Source: Clostridia bacterium (GTDB taxonomy: Bacteria > Bacillota > Clostridia > Christensenellales > Aristaeellaceae). From it: 64,000 nt of DNA. Position numbers and translations under genes: made by a program. This document shows, piece by piece, positions 8,437 to 17,617 of the stretch (positions are counted from its first letter, which is position 1; the number at the start of each line of letters is the position of its first letter). The stretch lies in NCBI GenBank assembly GCA_017508975.1, contig JAFWQU010000018.1:1-64000 (forward strand), given 5' to 3'. The notes beneath the pieces were generated by a model. It was not told where the DNA came from. It was given only the letters and a program-made list of their open reading frames with translations, and ran no database searches.

Positions 8437-9636
8437 TCAGTTTCCCTCCCGCAGAGCTGTGCCGGGATCGACGCGGCTTAAGCGAACCGCCGCCAGAACG
8501 CTGGATAGGGCTGCCGCCGCCGCGGAGAGCAGCACCGTGCCCGCGGCCAGCGGCACCACGACCCCTGCGTCCGGCATCAGATAGGGCATCTTCAGGGCAC
8601 TCTCGATGAGCTGGGCAAAGGGAAAGAGCAGCGCCGCCGCCAGCCCCGTGCCGGCCAGACCGCCCAGCAGGCCGCACAGGGCGGACTCTGCCAGCACCAT
8701 CCGCGCCAGCATGCCCCGGGACGCGCCCACCAGCCGCAGCACGGCGAACTCCCGCGTCCGCTCCCGGATGATCAGCGCAAAGGCCAGCAGCAGGATGATG
8801 AACGCCAGCACCCACACCGCCGCGATCAGGACGGTCACCGTCCGGCTGATGCCCGCCAGACTGTCGGAGACGCCGGTGATCATGCTGCGGGTGCGCACGG
8901 CCGTTACCTTCCGGAGACGTCCGTTGAGCCTGCTGTTGACGGCGTCGATGTCGCTGCCGTCCCGGACCTTGATGTACACGGCGGAGATCACGCTGTCGCC
9001 GCTTTCGATCCTGTGGCTGATGCCCTTCTCCTCCGCGGCCCGGAGCAGCGCGTTCATGGTGTTCATATTGCAGTACACCGCTGTGTCCAGGCCGGTGCCG
9101 GTGGGCTCCAGCCGGGCCACCACCTTGCAGCGCTGCTCATAGATCCGGATGATTTCCCCCATGCCCGCCTCCACCTTGCAGCCCACCGCCACATCCATGT
9201 CGCCCAGCTCCCGGCTGAGACTCCGGGAGATCCAGGGCTGCACGGTGAAATCACGCGCCGGATCGATGCCGATCACCTGAATCTTGATGGAGCAGCAGTC
9301 GGCCTTCAGGGAGGCGAGGAAGGTCTGCGGCGCGGCCTTTTCCACGCCTTCGACCTCCAGGGCCTTCTCCGCCACGGAGGCGTCCATGTAGAAAGCGCCC
9401 GTCGTCCCCTGCAGGAACATGTTCTGAAAGCTGACCTTGCTCTGCGCCTCGGAGGGCACCAGAATGATGTCCGCGCCCAGGCGCGCCTCCAGGCTCTGCA
9501 GACCGCCGCGCAGGGACAGCACGATCACCGAGCCCCCGAAGACCGCCAGGGCCAGAAACGCGGTGAGCAGCGCCAGCGCGAGGGTGCGCCCGGGCTTGCG
9601 GACGAGATTGTTCAACGATAAAGAAGAGATTTTCAT
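8437..9636 (-). CDS. FtsX-like ABC permease (second module of the iron operon)
   Basis: The product is 399 aa from the ATG at 9636. Longer readings run into repeat copy 4 and are not real. It has the MacB layout: one N-terminal helix (~13-40), a ~230-residue extracytoplasmic domain starting with GADIILVPSEAQ, then three C-terminal helices in the FtsX domain, with REFAVLRLVGASRG as the conserved cytoplasmic loop. It pairs with the ATPase at 7764-8435. The ribosome site is weak: repeat copy 4 ends 9 bases upstream and puts its GGAGATCAGTAT end where the leader would be, so translation may be low or coupled. Confidence 0.9.
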   Translation of the reverse strand: MKISSLSLNNLVRKPGRTLALALLTAFLALAVFGGSVIVLSLRGGLQSLEARLGADIILVPSEAQSKVSFQNMFLQGTTGAFYMDASVAEKALEVEGVEKAAPQTFLASLKADCCSIKIQVIGIDPARDFTVQPWISRSLSRELGDMDVAVGCKVEAGMGEIIRIYEQRCKVVARLEPTGTGLDTAVYCNMNTMNALLRAAEEKGISHRIESGDSVISAVYIKVRDGSDIDAVNSRLNGRLRKVTAVRTRSMITGVSDSLAGISRTVTVLIAAVWVLAFIILLLAFALIIRERTREFAVLRLVGASRGMLARMVLAESALCGLLGGLAGTGLAAALLFPFAQLIESALKMPYLMPDAGVVVPLAAGTVLLSAAAAALSSVLAAVRLSRVDPGTALREGN

Positions 9637-9645
9637 AATCGCTTT

Positions 9646-9784
9646 ATACTGATCTCCGTATTGTGTGCTGAATGTCAACAGGGAGATTTCGCGCCTGCGG
9701 GCGCGACCAGGGCTTTCCGATCGCCCTGGACCTTCGGTTACATGCCTTTTCTTGATTTGCTTGTGGTTTTTTGAGATTAGAATT
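9646..9784 (-). repeat. Interspersed hairpin element, copy 4 (inside the operon)
   Basis: Short-form copy in minus orientation. It starts at the TAA stop codon (9783-9785) of the DUF4418 gene and ends 9 bases before the next start codon. It is the only copy inside a multi-gene operon. Confidence 0.9.
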
Positions 9785-10169
9785 ACTCTTTTGCGCTGAG
9801 GATCGCGCCGATCAGGGCGCACAGCAGGGCCGCGGAGAACAGGAGGATCATCGCCGGCTGCATCACCATCCGGCAGCGCATGGTGCTCATGTGACACAGG
9901 TCAATCAGCGTGCCCGGGATCAGAATGCCCAGCGCGCAGACGGGCAACCCGCTGAGAAAGACGCCAAAGCGCGCGCGTTTGCCGCACAGGGAGAGCAGCG
10001 CCAGCGCGCCAAGCACGCAGCCCAGCCCCAGCAGCGCCCGCCCTGCCCAGTGACAGGGACCGAAGGAGCCGTCCTCGTGGACGCAGGGGGAGAGGAAGGT
10101 CGTTTCGCCGAACACAATGACCTGGGACAGAACCAGGATGACCAGGGCGGGAATCACGCTTTTCTTCAT
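9783..10169 (-). CDS. DUF4418 family membrane protein
   Basis: The product is 128 aa with four predicted membrane helices. It has the DUF4418 hallmarks: a Cys-rich first loop (SPCVHEDGSFGPCHWAG), a conserved Gly-rich second helix, and the CHMSTMRCRMVMQPA segment before the last helix. The paired cysteines and methionines facing the loops suggest metal or redox chemistry, which fits the iron operon, but the family's function is not established. It is 12 bases downstream of the ATPase gene and ends in repeat copy 4. Confidence 0.88.
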   Translation of the reverse strand: MKKSVIPALVILVLSQVIVFGETTFLSPCVHEDGSFGPCHWAGRALLGLGCVLGALALLSLCGKRARFGVFLSGLPVCALGILIPGTLIDLCHMSTMRCRMVMQPAMILLFSAALLCALIGAILSAKE

Positions 10170-10181
10170 GCAGCTCCTCCG

Positions 10182-10856
10182 TCACTTTCCGAAGTTCTCG
10201 TTGATGACCTCCCGGGCCACCTTGCCGTGCTCCAGCACGATGGTCCGCTGGGCGGCGTCGGCCACCTCCGGGTCGTGGGTGACCACGATCAGGGTGGTGC
10301 CCTCTTTGTGCAGCTGGGCGAAGAGGTCCAGCACGATGTTCTCGTTGGCCTCGTCCAGGTTGCCGGTGGGTTCGTCCGCCAGGATCAGTTCCGGGTGGTT
10401 GATCAGCGCGCGCGCCACGCACACGCGCTGCTGCTCGCCGCCGGAGAGCTGGCTGGGCAGATGGCGCGCCCGCTCCCGCAGGCCGACCCGTCCCAGGGCC
10501 TCCAGGGCCTCCGCCTCGTCGGGCATGGAGTGGTAATACTGGCTGACCATCACGTTCTCCACGGCGGTCAGGTAGCTGACCATGTGGAACTGCTGGAAGA
10601 TCAGGCCGATCTTGTCCCGGCGGATGTCCGTCAGGCGCTTGCTGCTCTCCTTGCTGATGTCCACGCCGTCCAGCAGCACCTCGCCGCTGGTGGGCTTATC
10701 CATGCAGCCGATGATGTTCATCATGGTGCTCTTTCCGCTGCCGGAGGGGCCCATGATGGCCACCCATTCTCCCTGGTCCACATGGAGGCTCACCTTGTCC
10801 AGCGCTTTCAGCTCCCCGTAGACTTTGGACACATTTCTCAATTCCAGAAGACTCAT
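10182..10856 (-). CDS. ABC transporter ATP-binding protein (MacB/LolD type), iron operon
   Basis: The 224-aa ATPase has Walker A GPSGSGKST (~36-44), Q-loop LIFQQFH, signature LSGGEQQRV (~138-146), Walker B LILADEPTGNLDE and H-loop VVTHDPE. The closest general class is MacB/LolD. It lies 3 bases after the FMN-domain permease gene and serves the permeases at 10860-13632. P19-type iron loci in Campylobacter and pathogenic E. coli (FetMP-ABCDEF type) also encode a MacB-like ATPase with two FtsX-like permeases, which matches this order. Confidence 0.93.
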   Translation of the reverse strand: MSLLELRNVSKVYGELKALDKVSLHVDQGEWVAIMGPSGSGKSTMMNIIGCMDKPTSGEVLLDGVDISKESSKRLTDIRRDKIGLIFQQFHMVSYLTAVENVMVSQYYHSMPDEAEALEALGRVGLRERARHLPSQLSGGEQQRVCVARALINHPELILADEPTGNLDEANENIVLDLFAQLHKEGTTLIVVTHDPEVADAAQRTIVLEHGKVAREVINENFGK

Positions 10857-10859
10857 CGC

Positions 10860-12320
10860 TTATTCTCCTTTCAGCACCAGGGCCGGGTCAATCGCCACCG
10901 CCCGCCGGATGGGCAGCAGACAGCTCAGGGCGGCGATCGCCATGGAAACCAGGATCGCGGCCGGCAGCAGCAGCGGCTGGAACGTGATGGAGGAACCGAA
11001 CACGTTCACGCTCACCGCCTGGGCGAAGACAAAGCCCAGCACGGCGCCCATGACGCCGCCCAGCAGCCCGAGGAAAAGCCCTTCCCCCAGGAACTCCGCC
11101 CGGATGGAGCTGTCCGACGCGCCAAGGGCCTTCCGCAGGCCGATCTCCCGCCTGCGCTCGGAGACGACGGCCATCATGGTGGTGCTGACGCAGATCATGG
11201 TCAGGAGCAGCACGACCAGCGTGACCAGGAAGACCAGCGCGGTCAGCTTCTCCAGCACGGAGGCCTCCGAGCGGGTGACCCGCTTCACCAGCCGGGCCTG
11301 TGCCTTGCCCCCGGAGCCCGTGACCGCGTCCGCGTAGGTCTGCAGCTGGTCCGCGCCCGCGGATACGCTGAGCTCGACGACATCGAGCCGGTCCGAGCCG
11401 GTCATGGACTCCATGTCCTGCAGCGACAGGAAGACATAGCCCTCCTCCTCGCCGCCGGTGGTCAGGATGCCGGTGACGGTAAAGATCACCGTCCGGGGTT
11501 TGGCGGGGGCTGCGGCCTGCACGGCCCTGTTCAGGGCGTCCACGATCGCGCCCGAGGTCACCGTCGCGCCGGAGAGCGCGTCCACGTCCTCACCGAGGGT
11601 CAGCGGCAGGGTCTTGCCCGTGAACTGCGCGAGGAAGGTCTCGTCCTCCGGAATGCGTCCGCCGTACTCGGCGGTCTGGGTGGAGACGTCGACGGTGAGG
11701 CTGTCGATCGCGGCGTCCTCATTGAGTGCCGCGGTCACATAGACCATCCCGCCGCCGAAGCCCTCCGCGCTGCCGGAGAGGGACGCGCCGGGAACCCGGC
11801 TCTCCTCGGGGGAGAGCTCGCTTGCCGCGGCGGTGGGCTGCCAGGTGAGCTCCATGGTGGAGCCGACCTTCACGCCGATGGTTTCGGCGATCTCCTTCCC
11901 GACGAGCAGCTCCCGCGTCTGGGCGGGGTAGGCACCCTCCACGCTGAAGTAGGGGCTGGTCTGGGTCACCCCGGCGAAATCCGTGCCCGCCGCGGTGAAG
12001 GACTGCTGGCGGCTGGTCATGTCCAGCCGGACATAGCGGTAGGGCGCGGCGCCGACCAGCTCCTCCCGCGGGATGGCCTGCAGGGTCTCGTCCAGATCCG
12101 CCCGGGTCAGGGTCTCCCCCTCCCGGGGCAGGATCAGCATGTTGGCGCCGTAGGAGCGGAACTGCGCGCCCATCTGCCGGGGCACGTCCACGTAGATGGT
12201 GACCAGGCCCGCCAGAATCGTCGCTCCGATGCCGATGGACAGGAGCGCGATCAGCATCCGGGAACGCCGGCGGAGCAGGGAGGCGGTGATCATGCGCAGA
12301 AACATTTTTCTCTTCGTCAT
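10860..12320 (-). CDS. FtsX-like ABC permease with an inserted FMN-binding domain
   Basis: The product is 486 aa. Helix 1 spans ~22-45; helices 2-4 span ~360-385, ~412-436 and ~450-470 around the conserved ERRREIGLRKALGAS loop, as in MacB/FtsX permeases. The extracytoplasmic domain contains, at about residues 180-270 (bases ~11511-11783), a block that reads as an FMN_bind domain: GSAEGFGGGM at its start and DVDALSGATVTS (~245-256) at its end. SGATxT is the motif on which ApbE-type transferases attach FMN covalently in NqrC/RnfG-like proteins. Such an insert inside a permease would give the transporter a redox cofactor outside the membrane, plausible for iron reduction. The flavinylation is an inference. 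Confidence 0.9.
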   Translation of the reverse strand: MTKRKMFLRMITASLLRRRSRMLIALLSIGIGATILAGLVTIYVDVPRQMGAQFRSYGANMLILPREGETLTRADLDETLQAIPREELVGAAPYRYVRLDMTSRQQSFTAAGTDFAGVTQTSPYFSVEGAYPAQTRELLVGKEIAETIGVKVGSTMELTWQPTAAASELSPEESRVPGASLSGSAEGFGGGMVYVTAALNEDAAIDSLTVDVSTQTAEYGGRIPEDETFLAQFTGKTLPLTLGEDVDALSGATVTSGAIVDALNRAVQAAAPAKPRTVIFTVTGILTTGGEEEGYVFLSLQDMESMTGSDRLDVVELSVSAGADQLQTYADAVTGSGGKAQARLVKRVTRSEASVLEKLTALVFLVTLVVLLLTMICVSTTMMAVVSERRREIGLRKALGASDSSIRAEFLGEGLFLGLLGGVMGAVLGFVFAQAVSVNVFGSSITFQPLLLPAAILVSMAIAALSCLLPIRRAVAIDPALVLKGE

Positions 12321-12336
12321 TGTCTGTCACACCTCC

Positions 12337-13632
12337 TCAATGGCCGCCGTGCAGCACTTCCGCGGGACGCAGGCGCAGCACCATGCGGATGGCCGGCAGG
12401 CTGCCCGCCACGGTGACCAGGGCGATCAGCCCGGCCACGATGGGGATCACCTGGGTGTTCATCTCGATGGACGAGCCGAACACGCTGTGCCCGATGAGCT
12501 GTGCGAAGCCGAAGCCCAGGAAGTACCCCGCCGCCGAGCCAATCAGCGCGGTGATCAGGATCTCCGTCATGACCACGCCGGTGATGGACCGGTCCTTTGC
12601 GCCGATGGCCTTCAGCAGGCCGATCTCCTGGCTGCGCTCCATCACGGAGGCGGTCACGAGGTTGGAGATGCCCAGGGCCGAGCCGATCAGGCTCAGCGCG
12701 GTGATCAGGATCATGAGCAGCTTCGTCTTGTCCAGGATGGTGCCCTCACTCTCCGCCACCTTGCGGACCGCGCTGGCGACGGAGCCGGTCATGACCTCCT
12801 GAATCTGATAGCAGACGGCGCTGACATAGGCGGTGCAGTACCAGGTCTCGTAATCCCGGGAGGACAGGGCGGCGGGATTGCGGGCCGCGCGGCGGGCCAG
12901 CTCGTTGTCCGGCGTGGTCAGCGCCGAGACCTCGACGGAGGCAACCTTGCCCTCGCGTCCCGTCAGCGCCTGCACCAGATCGAGCGTGGCGAACAGCTGC
13001 TCGTCCTCGTCGCCGCCCGCGTCGTAGATGCCGGCGATGGTGACGTCCATTTCCCCCTGCGCGGCGGCGATGTGCACGGTATCGCCCGCGTGCCAGCCCA
13101 TCCGCTGCGCCAGGAGGGCACCGGCCATGATCTCGGCGCCGGCGTTCTCATCCCGCTCGTCCAGCCAGCGCCCCTCGGTCACGTCCCACCAGGAGCGCAT
13201 GCTCACCACGCCGGTATCCAGGCTTTCCCCGGTCGGCAGGTCCAGGTGATGGTTGAACCAGGTGCCCGTGACCTTGGCCGTGCTGCCGTCCGGCAGCGTC
13301 GCCTGGGCGTCCAGGAAGGGCGTGAAATCCACAATGTTGAACGCCCAGAAGATGGTCTTGAGCTTTCCGAGCTCATCCTCCCTCAGCCAGGCGGCGTTCA
13401 GCTCCGCCCCTTCGCCCACATCGTAGATGTCGGCCAGCAGGGAGGAGTCCTTGGGCTTGACCACGATGTTGGCGCCGTAATTCTTGAGCTCTTTGTTGAC
13501 TTTCTCCTCCACGCCCATCACCACGTTGAGCATGCCTGTCGCCAGGGACGCGCCCAGCATAATGGTCAGCGCGATCAGCAGCATCTTGCCCTTCTGGTGA
13601 AAGAGCACGCCGCGAATCATCCGGAACAGCAT
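12337..13632 (-). CDS. FtsX-like ABC permease, iron operon
   Basis: The product is 431 aa with the four-helix MacB/FtsX layout: helix 1 at ~17-40, a long extracytoplasmic domain, then three helices around MERSQEIGLLKAIGAKD (~335-351). It is the partner of the FMN-domain permease; the two probably form a heterodimer driven by the ATPase at 10182-10856. The genes are separated by 16 bases. The extracytoplasmic domain has several aromatic and acidic residues but no recognisable cofactor motif. Confidence 0.92.
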   Translation of the reverse strand: MLFRMIRGVLFHQKGKMLLIALTIMLGASLATGMLNVVMGVEEKVNKELKNYGANIVVKPKDSSLLADIYDVGEGAELNAAWLREDELGKLKTIFWAFNIVDFTPFLDAQATLPDGSTAKVTGTWFNHHLDLPTGESLDTGVVSMRSWWDVTEGRWLDERDENAGAEIMAGALLAQRMGWHAGDTVHIAAAQGEMDVTIAGIYDAGGDEDEQLFATLDLVQALTGREGKVASVEVSALTTPDNELARRAARNPAALSSRDYETWYCTAYVSAVCYQIQEVMTGSVASAVRKVAESEGTILDKTKLLMILITALSLIGSALGISNLVTASVMERSQEIGLLKAIGAKDRSITGVVMTEILITALIGSAAGYFLGFGFAQLIGHSVFGSSIEMNTQVIPIVAGLIALVTVAGSLPAIRMVLRLRPAEVLHGGH

Positions 13633-13646
13633 AGCGAACGCCCTCC

Positions 13647-14942
13647 TTACCGGAATTCCTTTTCGCCCGCGACAATGTCGCTCAGCCTGAAAATGAGGTT
13701 TCTATCCCTGACCTCATAGGGCATGGGGATGGGGTTGCAGCCGCCCTTGAAGCCGATGGTGTTGATGTTCATCACCACGTCGCAGCGCTTGCAGATGATC
13801 TGTCCGCTGCGCTCGAAGTAGCCCGCGTTGCCGCAGACCTCGCAGGCGTCCAGGCCGACGCCGAACGCCGCAGAATTGGGCTTTTTCACGACAATCCAGC
13901 GGACGTTGATGTTCTTGTCCGTTTTGTATTCAAAGCGGTGCAGGTGTCCGTCGCTGACGTCCTCCATGGGCACCAGAATGACCCCCGCCTCCCGGTCCAC
14001 GGTGTAGGCCTCCGGTGCGGAGAGCTCTACCTGTTTGGTATCGTTCGTCTTGACTGCCGTCAGGATGACGGCGCAGAGCGCGACGCATGCCAGCAGGCCC
14101 GCGGCAGCGCGCCGCCAGTGGCGGTTCCGGGCTTTCAGCTTCCGCAGCTGGGCGGGATTGTCATAGGGCTCGCGGATCACGGTCCCCTGGCGGAACAGCA
14201 GGACGGCCAGCAGAACCGCAGCGGCCGCCGTGATCCAGATGAACAGCATGGCGTGGTTGGCGGTGAACATCATCCAGTCCCCGATCCAGCCCCAGGCCGC
14301 GTCGGTGTACTTCACGGGCCACCGCAGCCACTTGGCCCGGTTGACCCACGGCACGAAGAAGCGGCCGAAACAGTAGACGGCGAAGGACAGCAGGCCGGTG
14401 TTCAGGAGCAGCGGGACAGCGCCATAGCGCCGGACGGACAACGCGCAGACGTACAGCAGGCGTGCGAGAATCAGCAGCAGCACCAGCGCGCCCAGCCAGC
14501 CGGCCATGCGCACCAGATAATAGGAGGACAGATAGCCCTGTCCCATGGTGTTGAAGCTGAAGGGATACAGCAGCACGCCGGGCAGCGAATAGAAAATCAG
14601 CGTGGCCGACAGCAGGGAGCCGGCGGTGCAGAGCAGGACGCCCCCGGTACGGAAGGGACGGTTTTCCCGGCGGCCGAAGAGCGGCGTCAGGATCAGAATC
14701 GCCAACGTCAGCCCCAGGACGACTGCGTAGATGGTGTGATTCCAGCGGCTGGAGATAATCAGCCGAGTGTTGAATTTCACCGCGGCCAGCGCAGCGGAGG
14801 CCAGCACGCCCGTGCCCAGCGCGATGCCGTGAAACAGACGCGCCCTGCGTCCGAAGAGGCGGGACAGAACGGCATGCATCAGAGCAGTCAGAACGACGGT
14901 GATAAACAGATCCTGGGTGACCATCCAGAGATACTTGAACAC
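13647..14942 (-). CDS. DUF2318 membrane protein with a C-terminal Cys-rich domain (iron uptake)
   Basis: The product is 431 aa. The GTG at 14942 is chosen because GGAGG lies 6 bases upstream; the in-frame TTG at 14963 would put that site inside the gene. The N-terminal ~275 residues hold about seven or eight membrane helices. The C-terminal ~130 residues match DUF2318: a strand-rich part followed by CEVCGNAGYFERSGQIICKRC, four cysteines that can bind an Fe-S cluster or metal, then a NTIGFKGGCNPIP segment. This family sits next to FTR1 and P19 in the Campylobacter and E. coli iron loci and is thought to pass electrons for Fe(III) reduction. Confidence 0.92.
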   Translation of the reverse strand: MFKYLWMVTQDLFITVVLTALMHAVLSRLFGRRARLFHGIALGTGVLASAALAAVKFNTRLIISSRWNHTIYAVVLGLTLAILILTPLFGRRENRPFRTGGVLLCTAGSLLSATLIFYSLPGVLLYPFSFNTMGQGYLSSYYLVRMAGWLGALVLLLILARLLYVCALSVRRYGAVPLLLNTGLLSFAVYCFGRFFVPWVNRAKWLRWPVKYTDAAWGWIGDWMMFTANHAMLFIWITAAAAVLLAVLLFRQGTVIREPYDNPAQLRKLKARNRHWRRAAAGLLACVALCAVILTAVKTNDTKQVELSAPEAYTVDREAGVILVPMEDVSDGHLHRFEYKTDKNINVRWIVVKKPNSAAFGVGLDACEVCGNAGYFERSGQIICKRCDVVMNINTIGFKGGCNPIPMPYEVRDRNLIFRLSDIVAGEKEFR

Positions 14943-15045
14943 GGCAAACCTCCGCACAATCAAGACATTTCAATACGCGCAATGCTGGCACGCCACCCCC
15001 CGCGGATGACGCGCCAGCATGCAGACAGGTTTTGGATCCGGGGAA

Positions 15046-15597
15046 TTACCACTCCTTGACGAACTTCCAGCCGGTCCAGGTCGCGGTCAGGGGCTCGGCC
15101 CAGAACTCGTCGGCCTCGACGCCGGTCTCGGCGTCCACGTGGAGCAGGTAGCCGTTCTCGGCGGGGCTCTTGATGTACAGCGTCACGGTGTACTCACCCT
15201 CGGGCAGCGGAATGTTGTTGCCGTAGTGGGGGCCGTCGGAGGCGGCCATGGGCATCATGGAACCGGAGTACACTTCCTTGCCGTCCAGATCCTTGATGAC
15301 GAAGTCGATGCTCAGATAGGGCACCCAGCCGTCCACGGGGAAGCCGTAGGGGTTCTCGTTGGCGGTCAGGTCCACCTCGATGTGGAGGTCAGAGCCTTCC
15401 TTGGGGGTGGCGTTCTCGGCGGGCGCCATGTCCACGGGCTGGAAATACACCATTGCCATGGTCATGAAGCCGACTTCCTGTTCGCCCTCCACGCCCAGTT
15501 CGTATTCGTCAAAGCCCGCTTCCTCCTCGGCGAGACCGAGCGCGGACATGCTCATGAGCATCATGGCAGCCAGGAACAGCGCAAAGAACTTTTTCAT
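15046..15597 (-). CDS. P19/Tpd/FetP-type iron-binding protein
   Basis: The product is 183 aa. The ATG at 15597 follows AGGAGG with 9-base spacing. After the signal peptide (MKKFFALFLAAMMLMS...) the mature part shows the P19 family signatures: MVYFQPVDMAP, DLHIEVDLTANENPYGF and MMPMAASDGPHYGNNIPL. The Met and His residues in these blocks are the copper- and iron-binding side chains in P19 and FetP. The protein would bind iron outside the membrane and deliver it to the FTR1 permease, whose gene lies just upstream. Confidence 0.95.
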   Translation of the reverse strand: MKKFFALFLAAMMLMSMSALGLAEEEAGFDEYELGVEGEQEVGFMTMAMVYFQPVDMAPAENATPKEGSDLHIEVDLTANENPYGFPVDGWVPYLSIDFVIKDLDGKEVYSGSMMPMAASDGPHYGNNIPLPEGEYTVTLYIKSPAENGYLLHVDAETGVEADEFWAEPLTATWTGWKFVKEW

Positions 15598-15667
15598 TCT
15601 GGTATTCCTCCTCATACTATTTGGGTTGTATAGCCTTCACGGCGCTGCGCGGGGCAGGACCGCGGGG

Positions 15668-17422
15668 TTATCGGGATGATGATGGCTTGGCCTGCGCTTC
15701 CAGTGCGCTGATTCGGCCCCGGTAGTGGGCGGCCAGGAAGGTGACCAGCAGGACGACCGCCAGGATCAGCTGCGGCACCAGCGTCTCCAGCCAGGGATAG
15801 ATGCCGAAGATCTGGATCACGTCGTTCTCCGGGATGCCGGGCACCCGGAGCGTCAGGTCGAACACATTGCCCTCCGCCAGCTCCTTGATGCCGCTGCCCA
15901 GGAAGGAGACGCACATCAGCGCCATCAGGATGGAGGTCGCGGTGAAGAACACCTTGATCGGCAGCTTGATGGACAGCTTGGTGATGGCCAGGTAGACGAA
16001 CACCAGCACCACACAGCCGACGCCGAAGCCGGCCCAGACCATGCCCGGATTTCCCTCCGACAGCATGGGCTGGTAGAACAGCACCACCTCGGCGCCCTCG
16101 CGGAACACGGAGAGGAAGGCGGTGAACGCCAGCGCGAAGGAGCTGCCCCGCTCCACGGAGGACTGGACCCGGTTGTCGATATAGCGGCTCCAGGATGCGG
16201 CCTCCGCCTTGGAGATCATCCAGTTGCTGACATAGAACAGGACGCACACGGCGATCAGTGCGGTGATGCCCTCGATGACCTCCTGGGCGATGCCGGCTCC
16301 GACAAAGGCCTGCTTGGCCCAGGCGAGGATGGCGGCGGCGATGAAACTCGCGATCACGCCGGCGCCCGCGCCGATATAGACATTCCGGACGCTCTTCCCG
16401 TTGCCGCTCTTCGCCAGGTAGGCGATGATCGCGGCGATCACCAGGATGGCCTCCAGACCCTCGCGGACGATGATGCCGAAGGCGCCCCAGAAGACCGCCT
16501 GGTTCCGGGCGCCGGGATCGGGCTCTGCCTGCACTGCGGCGGCGGGTTCCCCGGTGTCTGCGGTGACAACGGCCGGTGCGTTCTTCTGATCGATCGCCTT
16601 CGCGTATTTCAGGACGGTGTTTTTCGCCTTGTCCGTGGTCGTGCGGAACTTGTTCTTCTGATACTTCGTTTCGCCGCTTGCGGCGAGTTCCCACAGGTCG
16701 GAGAAGCATTTCTCCATGGCCCGCCGCTCTTTCAGGGAGAGCTCCGCGTAGATGGCGCGGTCGAGTCCGGAATCCTCGTAGACCGTGTAGTAGGCGGTGT
16801 TCAGATTGTCCCGAGCGGCCTCGAAGTCCTTGTCCAGATAGGCCATGTAGGCCGTGTCCAGCAGCTCCTTCACCAGGGTCGCCGCCTCATACCAGCTGGC
16901 ATACTTCTGCGCGGCGTTCGGATCGGCGGAGTATTCCGGGTAGGGATCGACGGAGACCAGCTCTCCGCGCTTGTAGAACTTGGTCTCGCTCTGCACCCCG
17001 CCCTGCAGGGCGGCCAGCTTGTTGCCGTCCTCCCGGATCATGGCCTTCAGCTTCTGCAGGGCGCTGCGGACGGAGACGATGGTCTCGGGATCCGTGTTCT
17101 CCTTCTTGACAGCGGCCTTGCAGGCGGAGAACTGCATTTCCACCGCGTTCTTCCGGTTGCCGGACACATAGCTCATGGTCTGGCGCTCAAAACCGGTGGT
17201 TTCATAGACCCGGAAATAGGCGTTGCTCACGTTGTCATAGGCTGTTTTCGCGTCGCCGTCCAGGTAGGCCTCGAAAGCTGCGTCCAGAAACCGGTCGATC
17301 TCATCCGACGCATCCGCCCACCGGGTGGAGAGGCCGGCTTCCGCACAGGAGGCGCAAGGCACCGCCGCGATCAGCATCATCAGGCTGCACAGCAGCATTG
17401 CGGCAATCCGCCTCAGACTCAT
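15668..17422 (-). CDS. FTR1 family iron permease with an N-terminal extracytoplasmic helical domain
   Basis: The product is 584 aa from the ATG at 17422 (GGAAGG 6 bases upstream; an ATG six codons earlier lies before that site). A signal peptide is followed by a ~280-residue helical region with two related repeats (AYLDGDAKTAYDNV near ~60 and AYLDKDFEAARDNL near ~195), resembling the EfeO/imelysin-type domains found in some fused FTR1 proteins. The C-terminal part is the FTR1 permease with about seven helices and the two REXXE iron motifs, REGLE (~320-324) and REGAE (~441-445). It is the first gene of the iron operon, under operator GTTAG-N6-CTAAC. Confidence 0.95.
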   Translation of the reverse strand: MSLRRIAAMLLCSLMMLIAAVPCASCAEAGLSTRWADASDEIDRFLDAAFEAYLDGDAKTAYDNVSNAYFRVYETTGFERQTMSYVSGNRKNAVEMQFSACKAAVKKENTDPETIVSVRSALQKLKAMIREDGNKLAALQGGVQSETKFYKRGELVSVDPYPEYSADPNAAQKYASWYEAATLVKELLDTAYMAYLDKDFEAARDNLNTAYYTVYEDSGLDRAIYAELSLKERRAMEKCFSDLWELAASGETKYQKNKFRTTTDKAKNTVLKYAKAIDQKNAPAVVTADTGEPAAAVQAEPDPGARNQAVFWGAFGIIVREGLEAILVIAAIIAYLAKSGNGKSVRNVYIGAGAGVIASFIAAAILAWAKQAFVGAGIAQEVIEGITALIAVCVLFYVSNWMISKAEAASWSRYIDNRVQSSVERGSSFALAFTAFLSVFREGAEVVLFYQPMLSEGNPGMVWAGFGVGCVVLVFVYLAITKLSIKLPIKVFFTATSILMALMCVSFLGSGIKELAEGNVFDLTLRVPGIPENDVIQIFGIYPWLETLVPQLILAVVLLVTFLAAHYRGRISALEAQAKPSSSR

Positions 17423-17478
17423 CCCAAACCTTCCTTTCATGAACCTGCCGGGACTGGATGCCGAAGGGCAGGCATGCT

Positions 17479-17512
17479 GTTAGGTTACCCTAACTACGGT
17501 GAGGATGATAGC
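17479..17512 (-). promoter_or_regulatory. Iron operon promoter (extended -10) with operator GTTAG-N6-CTAAC
   Basis: On the minus strand TGC-TATCAT (17505-17513 region) is an extended -10 without a clear -35. The palindromic box GTTAGGTTACCCTAAC (17479-17494) lies right at the expected transcription start, where a repressor would bind. The box keeps the TTAG-N6-CTAA geometry of DtxR/IdeR sites. Confidence 0.6.
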
Positions 17513-17617
17513 ACATTTCCACCCTGCTCTGCTATCCTGATATTGACATGTTTGTGATAACTAATTGCTTGATATTGACTTTTTGAATCCGGAGAAAAGA
17601 AAACAGATGACAAAACA

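Noticed and set aside
9640..9897. N-terminal extension of the permease gene ending at 8437
   Set aside because: The extension is a translation of repeat copy 4 and upstream sequence. The same Arg/Ser-rich peptide pattern appears wherever a copy is translated, so the start is placed at 9636.
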